A stretch of 8,009 nt of DNA from Patescibacteria group bacterium (lineage in GTDB: Bacteria > Patescibacteriota > Minisyncoccia > Phycocordibacterales > UBA2100): assembly GCA_024654485.1 (NCBI GenBank), contig JANLHO010000023.1, positions 1-8,009 on the forward strand, in the 5' to 3' direction. Under the pieces are notes generated by a model that worked only from the letters and a program-made list of their open reading frames with translations, had not been told where the DNA came from and searched no databases. Numbering within the stretch: position 1 is the stretch's first letter; each line of letters starts with the position of its first letter. The position numbers and the translations under genes are program-made. Shown piece after piece: positions 1 to 5,083 of this stretch.

Positions 1-605
1 CCGAAAAGCAACGTTTTGCAGAATGTCCTCCGATGAACATCCGACAGCCCGTGTTGCCCGATTGCCCTTCTGTGCACGAGCGTGCCGTAGCCCTTGTGCT
101 TCTCAAAGCCGTACCGCGGGTAGGAGGGGGCGAGGCCCTCCATAAGGCGGTCTCGCGAAACCTTGGCCACGATGGATGCGAGGGCGATGGCGGGGACGCT
201 CTCGTCACCGCGTACTATGGAGCGCTGCCTCCATCTCGGCGGCGCTTCCAGTCCGGCGTCTAAAAGCACCTCCGCGCGCGCGGGCCGTATGCCAAGCTCG
301 CCCAGCGCGGCGGCGGCGGCTCGGTGCGCGGCTTTAACGATGCCGATAGAATCAACAGCCTCCGGTGCGACGAAAGCGCACGCGTGTCGGAGGCGGCCGT
401 GCGACGCTATGTGCTCATAGAGCAGTGAGCGCTGACGCGAGGTCAGCTTCTTGGAGTCGCGCAGACGCGGAGAGCCGCGCCGCGTAACGAGCCGGAAGAT
501 TGCTTTCCAATCCAAGTCTATTGGAAAAAGTACGGCACCCACTGCGACGGGGCCAGCAAGCGCCCCCCTCCCCGCTTCGTCTATCCCGATGACGTACTGC
601 GACAC
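1..605 (-). CDS. rnhB: Ribonuclease HII (partial at C-terminus, runs off left edge)
   Basis: RNase HII cleaves the RNA strand of RNA-DNA hybrids, including single ribonucleotides embedded in DNA, and helps remove primers and misincorporated rNMPs. Translating the minus strand from the GTG at 605 gives 201 uninterrupted residues. The N-terminal active-site block reads YVIGIDEAGRG (Asp9-Glu10), followed by LRDSKKLT at about 48-55. The third acidic residue is in LLDAGL (Asp116), and ALASIVAKVSRDR carries Asp152. A conserved C-terminal block KHKGYGT...H follows at about 169-178. These are the family's four catalytic acids in the expected order. Typical members are about 190-230 residues, so only a few C-terminal residues should be missing. 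GTG 605 is the only plausible start: an in-frame TGA lies eight codons upstream with no ATG between, and the overlapping ATG at 609 is in another frame. No SD is visible, but an extended -10 element lies 6 nt upstream. The gene is divergent from dnaE. Confidence 0.93.
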   Translation of the reverse strand, partial: MSQYVIGIDEAGRGALAGPVAVGAVLFPIDLDWKAIFRLVTRRGSPRLRDSKKLTSRQRSLLYEHIASHGRLRHACAFVAPEAVDSIGIVKAAHRAAAAALGELGIRPARAEVLLDAGLEAPPRWRQRSIVRGDESVPAIALASIVAKVSRDRLMEGLAPSYPRYGFEKHKGYGTLVHRRAIGQHGLSDVHRRTFCKTLLF

Positions 606-611
606 GCATTC

Positions 612-620
612 ATAATATCA
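612..620 (-). promoter_or_regulatory. Extended -10 promoter of rnhB, predicting a leaderless mRNA
   Basis: On the minus strand the sequence TTGATATTATGAATGC precedes the GTG start. It contains TGnTATTAT, an extended -10 element one mismatch from TATAAT. The hexamer (617-612) ends 6 nt before the start codon at 605, so transcription would begin at or within a base or two of the GTG. No convincing -35 box lies upstream, where the terminator hairpin sits; extended -10 promoters often tolerate that. The absence of an SD sequence agrees with leaderless translation. Confidence 0.5.
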
Positions 621-628
621 AAGAAATG

Positions 629-651
629 AGGCCGCCCGATTGGGGCGGCCT
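629..651 (-). terminator. GC-rich hairpin, probable terminator of the small minus-strand ORF
   Basis: AGGCCGCCC (629-637) and GGGCGGCCT (643-651) form a perfect 9-bp stem with a 5-nt loop. Read on the minus strand the stem is followed by CATTTCTTT, a moderately U-rich tail. On the plus strand it is followed by TTGCAATG, which is not terminator-like. It therefore best fits Rho-independent termination of minus-strand transcripts coming from the ORF at 675-851, just upstream of the rnhB promoter. A weaker possibility is an attenuator-like structure ahead of rnhB. Confidence 0.55.
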
Positions 652-674
652 TGCAATGCGACACTGGAAGCGCG

Positions 675-851
675 TCAGCCTCCGCCTCCGCCGGGGGTCG
701 TAGTGTCCGCGGGAGAGCCGTCAACAGGATTCGTTGGCGGCTCCCAGTCGGGCGAAGTTCCGAGCCTCCGCCTCTCCGCGTCCGCCACTTCCTGCACGAA
801 CCTCTCCTCCGCCTCTCTTCCGAGGCGGGCGGTGTTTTTTCTCCTCGTCAT
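675..851 (-). CDS. Small hypothetical protein, 58 aa, charged helix plus Gly tail
   Basis: This short minus-strand ORF starts at ATG 851 and stops at TGA 675. It is preceded by AGAGGG (866-861) about 9 nt upstream of the ATG, a fair Shine-Dalgarno match. Its product begins MTRRKNTARLGREAEERF. The first ~30 residues are rich in Arg and Glu and should form an amphipathic helix. They are followed by a Pro/Asp/Thr linker and a terminal run of five glycines. I recognise no family, signal peptide or membrane segment. Support for a real gene comes from the SD, the hairpin terminator 23 nt after the stop, and its filling an otherwise empty 377-nt gap between rnhB and dnaE. Against it are its short length, low complexity and lack of a clear promoter. 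No function can be assigned. Confidence 0.45.
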   Translation of the reverse strand: MTRRKNTARLGREAEERFVQEVADAERRRLGTSPDWEPPTNPVDGSPADTTTPGGGGG

Positions 852-967
852 TTTTTCAATCCCTCTTGTTGACCATGCTCAGCGCACGGCAGGTTTCGTT
901 GAGTGGCCTCCACGACCACTCTCTCACGATACACAAAAATGCGGATGAGCGCACGAGGATATCCACT

Positions 968-976
968 TGCTATAAT
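968..976 (+). promoter_or_regulatory. Extended -10 promoter of dnaE, predicting a leaderless mRNA
   Basis: TGCTATAAT (968-976) is a perfect extended -10 (TGn plus consensus TATAAT). The hexamer ends 6 nt before the ATG at 983, so the predicted transcription start coincides with the start codon. No SD is present in the intervening CCACCC. No good -35 is seen; an 8-bp palindrome GGATATCC lies at 957-964 in the spacer region. The spacing to the start codon is identical to that of the divergent rnhB promoter. Confidence 0.65.
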
Positions 977-982
977 CCACCC

Positions 983-3900
983 ATGTCCAAAGCGGATTTC
1001 ATCCATCTCCATACGCACAGCCATTACTCCCTTCTGGAGGCGCTGCCCAAGGTATCGGAGCTCGTCGCCGCGGCCAAGGCCGACGGGCAGGAAGCCCTCG
1101 CCCTCACCGACAACGCCAACCTTTACGGCGCGATAGAGTTCTACAAGGAGTGCAGTAAGCAGGGTATCAAGCCGATTATCGGCGTGGATTTCCACGTGGC
1201 GCCGCGCTCGCGCACGCAGAAGGAGCATCGGGTGGACGATCAGACCTCGCGCATCGTGCTCTTGGCCAAGAACGAAACCGGATACCACAATCTCATCAAG
1301 CTCGTTTCCAAGGCGCACCTTGAAGGCTTCTACTACAAGCCGCGCATAGACCGCGAGCTTATAGAAATGCACCACGAAGGACTCATCGCGATTCTCCCCT
1401 CCTACGGCGGCGAGCACGCGCACGCCATCCGGCACGGCTCGGCCGCGCGCGCGGAGGAGGTAATGCACTGGCACAAGCGCATCTTCGGCGACGACTGCTT
1501 CGCGGAGATAACCAAGCATCCGGAGATACCGGAGCACGAGGGGCAGATGCGCGACATAGCGGCGCGCGCCAAGGGCGTCGTCATACCGCTCGTCGCGACG
1601 CACGACGTCTACTATCTAAAACCCGAAGATGCCCTCGCATGCGACCTCGTCAACAGGATACGCACCGGCGGCGTATTGGACCGCGATGTGCGCGAGGAGC
1701 CGCGCGATTTCTCCTTCAGAAGCTCGCGGGTGATGTGCGAGAGCTTTGCGGATATGCCGGACGCGCTTGAAAGCGCGCGAATGATAGCGAAGAGATGCGA
1801 GTTGGAGCTCCACTTGGGCAAAGCCATCTTCCCCACCTTCCCTATTCCCCAAGGCTCCACCGATGATGCGGAGCTCCGCGCGCTCACAGAGCAAGGGGCC
1901 TCCGAGCGCGAAATAAAGCTCACGCCGAAGCTGCGGGAGCGGATTGATTACGAGCTCAAGATAATAGCGGACAAGGGCTACGCGTCGTATTTCCTCATCG
2001 TCGCCGACCTGCTGCGGCACGCGCGCAAGGAAGGCATCCTGACCAACACGCGCGGCTCTGCCGCCGGCTCGCTGGTCTCGTACCTGTGCGGCATTACGAC
2101 GGTGGACCCGATAGAGTTCAACATGCCCTTTGAACGCTTCCTCAATCCGGAGCGCCCCTCGGCCCCCGATATAGATATGGACATCGCCGACAACCGCCGC
2201 GACGAGCTGATAGCATATGCGCGCGAAAAGTACGGCAGCGACCACGTCGTACAGATAGGGACCTTCGGCACGATGATGGCGCGCGCCGCGGTGCGCGATG
2301 TCTCCCGCGCCTTGGGCCACTCGTATGGCACCGGCGACCGCATCGCGAAGCTCATCCCCTTCGGCAAGCAGGGCTTCCCCGTAACTATTCACTCCGCCCT
2401 GGAAGAGACGCCCGAGCTAGCCGAGGCCCACAAGAGCGACGCCGACGCGCGCGAGATACTGGAGCTGGCGCAGAAGATAGAGGGCAACGCGCGGCACGTG
2501 GGCGTGCATGCGGCTGGCGTCGTCATCGCGCCGTCCGATATCACGGATTTCGCGCCCATACAACACGACCCGAAAGGCGGTAAGACGATAACTCAGTACG
2601 ACATGTACTCCATCGCCGATGAGTACGGAGGCGTCGGACTCCTCAAGTTTGATTTCCTGGGACTCACCAACCTCTCCATCCTGGCGAATGCCGTCGTGCG
2701 CGTCCGCGAGCGCTTGGGCGTGGACGTGGATCTGGAGAAGATACCTCTGAACGACAAAAAAGTGTACGAGATGCTCACGCGCGGCGAGACGCTCGGCGTC
2801 TTCCAGATGGCGGGGAGCGGGATGACCGCGTATCTCAAAGACCTAAAGCCCACGGTGGTGCACGACCTCAACGCCATGGTCGCGCTCTACCGCCCCGGCC
2901 CGATGGCGTTCATCCCCGAATACATAGAGCGCAAGCACAACCATTCACGCGTGCGCTATCTGGACCCGCGCATGGAAGAGATACTGAAGCCGACCTACGG
3001 CATCCTCATATATCAGGACGACGTCATGATGATAGCGGTGCAGCTCGCGGGCTACTCGTGGGGCGAGGCCGACAAATTCCGCAAGGCGATGGGGAAGAAG
3101 ATACCCAAGGAAATGGCGGCGCAGAAGGAGAAACTCATAAGCGGGTGCATAGAGCACGGCATGAAGAAGGACGTCGCTCAGAAACTCTGGGAACAGATAG
3201 AGACCTTCGCCGCCTATGGTTTCAACAAAGCCCACGCGGCGAGCTACGGCAACCTCGCCTACAAGACCGCGTACATGAAAGCCAACTTCCCCATAGACTA
3301 CATGGCTTCGCTTCTGACGGCGGCGGCGGGCGACGTGGACAAGATATCAGAGGTCGCGCATGAGTGCGCGCGCATGGGGCTTGAGATACTGCCGCCGAGC
3401 GTCAACGAGAGCGAGGGCACTTTTACGGTCGTACCCTCGGACGCCAAGCCTCGCAGAGGGGCGTCAGATGCGAGGCGCGGGGAAGGCGGCAACGGAGACG
3501 TACCAAAGCGTACGGCGATGGAGACGCAGGGGCCCCGCAACGACGCAGGTGATGCCCATGTGCGAGGCGCGATTAGATTTGGTTTGTACTCTATAAAAAA
3601 TTTCGGAACCGGCGTCGCCGACGCCATCATCGCCGCCCGAAAAGAGAGCGGCGAATTCTCCGGCATCGCGGACTTTATCGCGCGCGTCACCGACAAGAAT
3701 CTAAACAAAAAATCGCTGGAGTCGCTCATACAATCCGGTGCCTTGGATTGCCTGGCTTTGCCGGAAGGCGGGCGCGGGCAGCTCCTGGCCAACATTGACC
3801 TCCTGCTGCAATTCCACCGCGAGCACATGCAGGCGCCAAACGACCACGCTTCTCTATTTGAGCTAGCGCCGGTGCAGGCGTCGCTCACCCTGCAAGACGC

Positions 3901-4288
3901 CCCCGAAGCGTCTCTGGAAGAGCGCTTGCGCTCCGAAAAGGATCTCCTGGGTATGTACGTCTCCGGCCATCCGCTGGACAAGCACAAGAAAAAGTTTGCC
4001 GACCCCAAAAAGAGCATAAGGCATGCAAAGGAGAACATGGTGGGGGCGGAGTGCGTCATCGCGGGGTTCGTGGACGCCGCGCGCGTCAACACCACGAAGA
4101 GAGCCGAACGCATGGGCTTCTTCAAGCTCATGGATTTCTCAGATACGATAGAGCTGGTCGCGTTCCCGCGGGTATTCAAAGAATGCGAGGACATCATCAG
4201 GGCCGGCGCGTGCGTCGCGGTGAAAGGGCGCATCTCCGAGCGCAACGGCGAATTGAGCATGATAGTGGAGCGCGCGAAGGTTTTGTAA
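983..4288 (+). CDS. dnaE: DNA polymerase III subunit alpha (DnaE), 1101 aa
   Basis: This is the catalytic subunit of the replicative DNA polymerase, which extends primers at the fork with the sliding clamp. Domains in order: N-terminal PHP (HLHTHSHYS at 8-16, to about residue 280); C-family palm/fingers with the metal-binding PDIDMD (Asp398 and Asp400, with Asp396 adjacent) and the third catalytic Asp in KFDFLGL (Asp557); TRGSAAGSL at 356-364; a fingers/HhH region including YGFNKAHAASY (745-755); a clamp-binding-like HASLFE (955-960); and an OB fold (about 1020-1101). ATG 983 is chosen because MSKADFIHLH is the usual family start and a TATAAT lies 6 nt upstream; the frame is open to 734, but that stretch is Pro/Ser-rich and not DnaE-like. 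Oddities: several PHP metal-ligand positions are substituted; residues ~819-861 are a low-complexity insert; and the protein ends right after the OB fold, lacking the C-terminal tau-binding domain of the 1160-residue E. coli enzyme. Confidence 0.97.
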   Translation: MSKADFIHLHTHSHYSLLEALPKVSELVAAAKADGQEALALTDNANLYGAIEFYKECSKQGIKPIIGVDFHVAPRSRTQKEHRVDDQTSRIVLLAKNETGYHNLIKLVSKAHLEGFYYKPRIDRELIEMHHEGLIAILPSYGGEHAHAIRHGSAARAEEVMHWHKRIFGDDCFAEITKHPEIPEHEGQMRDIAARAKGVVIPLVATHDVYYLKPEDALACDLVNRIRTGGVLDRDVREEPRDFSFRSSRVMCESFADMPDALESARMIAKRCELELHLGKAIFPTFPIPQGSTDDAELRALTEQGASEREIKLTPKLRERIDYELKIIADKGYASYFLIVADLLRHARKEGILTNTRGSAAGSLVSYLCGITTVDPIEFNMPFERFLNPERPSAPDIDMDIADNRRDELIAYAREKYGSDHVVQIGTFGTMMARAAVRDVSRALGHSYGTGDRIAKLIPFGKQGFPVTIHSALEETPELAEAHKSDADAREILELAQKIEGNARHVGVHAAGVVIAPSDITDFAPIQHDPKGGKTITQYDMYSIADEYGGVGLLKFDFLGLTNLSILANAVVRVRERLGVDVDLEKIPLNDKKVYEMLTRGETLGVFQMAGSGMTAYLKDLKPTVVHDLNAMVALYRPGPMAFIPEYIERKHNHSRVRYLDPRMEEILKPTYGILIYQDDVMMIAVQLAGYSWGEADKFRKAMGKKIPKEMAAQKEKLISGCIEHGMKKDVAQKLWEQIETFAAYGFNKAHAASYGNLAYKTAYMKANFPIDYMASLLTAAAGDVDKISEVAHECARMGLEILPPSVNESEGTFTVVPSDAKPRRGASDARRGEGGNGDVPKRTAMETQGPRNDAGDAHVRGAIRFGLYSIKNFGTGVADAIIAARKESGEFSGIADFIARVTDKNLNKKSLESLIQSGALDCLALPEGGRGQLLANIDLLLQFHREHMQAPNDHASLFELAPVQASLTLQDAPEASLEERLRSEKDLLGMYVSGHPLDKHKKKFADPKKSIRHAKENMVGAECVIAGFVDAARVNTTKRAERMGFFKLMDFSDTIELVAFPRVFKECEDIIRAGACVAVKGRISERNGELSMIVERAKVL
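3437..3571 (+). repeat. Palindrome-rich in-frame insertion within dnaE
   Basis: Most DnaE proteins pass in a few residues from the VNES..FTVV segment to AIRFGL. Here about 43 Arg/Gly/Asp-rich residues (819-861) are interposed. The DNA contains several inverted repeats: GCCTCGCA (3448-3455) with TGCGAGGC (3469-3476), CGTAC (3499-3503) with GTACG (3510-3514), and GGGGCCCC (3529-3536). An 11-bp direct repeat TGCGAGGCGCG occurs at 3469-3479 and 3561-3571. This looks like a small palindromic element captured in frame at a surface loop. Exact boundaries are inferred. Confidence 0.55.
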
Positions 4289-4290
4289 AT

Positions 4291-4319
4291 TTGACACATC
4301 TTTGCTGACGTGTTACAAA
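4291..4319 (+). promoter_or_regulatory. Sigma70-type promoter for the 136-aa hypothetical gene
   Basis: A perfect -35 TTGACA (4291-4296) and a -10-like TACAAA (4314-4319) are separated by exactly 17 nt, starting 2 nt after the dnaE stop codon. The predicted start is near 4326, giving a ~32-nt leader with an SD. No dnaE terminator is visible in between, so dnaE read-through is also possible. Confidence 0.6.
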
Positions 4320-4357
4320 TCAGACTGATTGGACATTCACGCATCTGGGAGGGAAAC

Positions 4358-4768
4358 ATGCCTGGAAAACGTTTGAGAAGTCGCGTGTTCATGCCCGCCA
4401 CCGCGGAGCTATACGCACTTGTCACGCACGGAACACCGTGCGACATGGAGAAAATCTCTGGGGTCCTCGAGGCCGTAGAGCTGATCATAAAAGAAGGAGA
4501 TAATCTCAAGGTCAGCGGCCATGTCCTGATTCCGTACGTAGATGCAGCACTTTTCGCCATATATCCGCACAAATCGGAGGGCGACCTCGTGGAGTTAGAG
4601 GGGATTCTGGAGGAAGAACGCGACATCCTCCGGCGCCTCAAAAATGGCGAAGCGATTGCCAGCGAGGAGGCCGAGCAAGTCTTCGTCTACTGCCACGAAA
4701 TGTTGTTCCAATTATCACTGGCGGAGAAAGGCCTCCCTCCGGATCGTAGGAGGCAAGAAGGTAAGTGA
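4358..4768 (+). CDS. Hypothetical protein, 136 aa
   Basis: I do not recognise this protein. The start at ATG 4358 is chosen because GGAGG (4348-4352) sits 5 nt upstream; the reading frame is open upstream to a GTG at 4310, but that would lie inside the promoter. The product begins MPGKRLRSRVFMPATAELY. It has a short hydrophobic central stretch (HVLIPYVDAALFAIY, about 55-69) that is too short and polar for a clear membrane segment, then an acidic, probably helical segment (EGDLVELEGILEEERDILRRL, about 74-94), and ends in a basic/polar tail. Two cysteines (28 and 112) do not form a recognisable motif. No signal peptide is seen, so it is probably cytosolic. It has its own promoter and terminator and so appears to be a single-gene transcription unit between dnaE and the T-box-controlled thrS. 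The DNA seems less GC-biased than its neighbours by eye, which might indicate different ancestry. Confidence 0.8.
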   Translation: MPGKRLRSRVFMPATAELYALVTHGTPCDMEKISGVLEAVELIIKEGDNLKVSGHVLIPYVDAALFAIYPHKSEGDLVELEGILEEERDILRRLKNGEAIASEEAEQVFVYCHEMLFQLSLAEKGLPPDRRRQEGK

Positions 4769-4787
4769 GGTTGGTCCTGCTGAAAAT

Positions 4788-4820
4788 GGCGGCCCCCTTG
4801 GGTCGCCGTTTCATTTTCAG
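4788..4820 (+). terminator. Rho-independent terminator of the 136-aa gene
   Basis: GGCGGCCC (4788-4795) pairs with GGGTCGCC (4800-4807, one G-U pair) around a 4-nt loop, followed by GTTTCATTTT. It begins 20 nt after the stop codon. Flanking CTGAAAATG (4780-4788) and CATTTTCAG (4812-4820) extend the inverted repeat. This insulates the T-box/thrS unit from upstream transcription. Confidence 0.8.
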
Positions 4821-4841
4821 TGAACCGTACGAACCGGGTTA

Positions 4842-4870
4842 TTGACAGCGCGTGGGTGGAGAGCTACGAT
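4842..4870 (+). promoter_or_regulatory. Promoter of the T-box leader / thrS
   Basis: A consensus -35 TTGACA (4842-4847), a 17-nt spacer and a -10-like TACGAT (4865-4870) place the transcription start near 4877. That is the first strand of the outermost leader stem GTCAG/CTGAC. It lies downstream of the preceding gene's terminator. Confidence 0.6.
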
Positions 4871-4999
4871 GCATTGGTCAGAGATTGCTCCGGTCACCAG
4901 CCGGAGTCGGCCTGGGGCCGAGCGAAGAGCCTAATCTGACACGTGCAAGGAAAGAGTGCCCCGAGCGGAGTATAGGGGAAACTAGGTGGAACCGCGGCT

Positions 5000-5022
5000 T
5001 GTCCCGAGCCTGTCGAGGGATT
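5000..5022 (+). repeat. REP-like hairpin inside the antiterminator loop
   Basis: TTGTCCCGAGCCTGTCGAGG is followed by GATT here. Its TCCC/GGGA arms and GAGCCTGTCGA core resemble the short REP-like GAGCCTGTCGAAGGG-type intergenic repeats I associate with many environmental bacterial genomes, including CPR. In this leader it fills the loop between the two antiterminator strands, where T-boxes usually have only a short linker. The resemblance is from memory, not from a search. Confidence 0.5.
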
Positions 5023-5027
5023 TGATC

Positions 5028-5068
5028 GCCCTAGTGAGTGTACGAACTTATCGTGCGTTCACTAGGGC
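5028..5068 (+). terminator. T-box expression-off hairpin (terminator or SD sequestrator)
   Basis: Positions 5028-5045 pair with 5051-5068 in an uninterrupted 18-bp stem (including G-U pairs) closed by a 5-nt loop ACTTA. The downstream tail AATTTACATTT is only moderately U-rich, and the thrS start is just 15 nt further on. The only SD-like sequence for thrS, AGGG (5064-5067), is inside the 3' strand. The hairpin may therefore block translation initiation rather than, or as well as, terminating transcription. Confidence 0.75.
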
Positions 5069-5083
5069 AATTTACATTTGCAT

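Larger units (their letters stand above)
4877..5068 (+). promoter_or_regulatory. T-box riboswitch leader (tRNA-Thr-sensing) upstream of thrS
   Basis: T-box leaders bind a specific tRNA; an uncharged tRNA stabilises an antiterminator through its NCCA end and switches the downstream gene on. The T-box sequence AGGTGGAACCGCGG (4984-4997) is nearly canonical. The antiterminator is exact: ACTAGG (4981-4986) pairs with CCTAGT (5030-5035) and GCG (4994-4996) with CGC (5027-5029), leaving the TGGAACC bulge unpaired. TGGA predicts a tRNA ending UCCA. A Stem III-like hairpin, CCCC (4959-4962)/GGGG (4975-4978), precedes it. The 3' antiterminator strand is also the 5' strand of the 18-bp hairpin at 5028-5068, so the two folds exclude each other. 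The Stem I region (about 4877-4940: GTCAG/CTGAC enclosing two hairpins) is atypical. A Thr codon ACC (4896-4898) sits in the 7-nt loop of the first hairpin and is my best specifier candidate; ACA/ACG at 4939-4943 is the alternative. Confidence 0.85.

Noticed and set aside
33..420. Two plus-strand ORFs (33-263 and 163-420)
   Set aside because: They are antisense shadows of rnhB, whose catalytic motifs are unmistakable on the minus strand.
809..840. Plus-strand hairpin CCGCCTC/GAGGCGG followed by TTTTTT as a terminator
   Set aside because: No plus-strand gene lies upstream, the T-run is 6 nt away from the stem, and the DNA is coding sequence of the small minus-strand ORF.
901..921. Inverted repeat GAGTGG/CCACTC as an operator upstream of dnaE
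   Set aside because: Only 6-bp arms with a 9-nt loop, about 50 nt above the -10, with no second copy; expected by chance at this GC content.
734..982. N-terminal extension of dnaE from ATG 734
   Set aside because: The extra 83 residues are Pro/Ser/Arg-rich, unlike any DnaE N-terminus, lie opposite the 58-aa ORF, and the promoter TATAAT at 971-976 would be inside the coding region.
4310..4357. Upstream GTG start for the 136-aa gene
   Set aside because: It would overlap the -10 region and has no SD, while ATG 4358 has GGAGG at ideal spacing.
3298..4641. 447-codon open frame on the minus strand opposite the 3' half of dnaE
   Set aside because: It is antisense to a clear DnaE sequence and extends into the 136-aa gene; its Ser/Arg-rich composition is what the reverse complement of GC-rich codons gives. 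The same applies to the minus-strand frames at 848-1603, 1616-2392 and 5399-6115.
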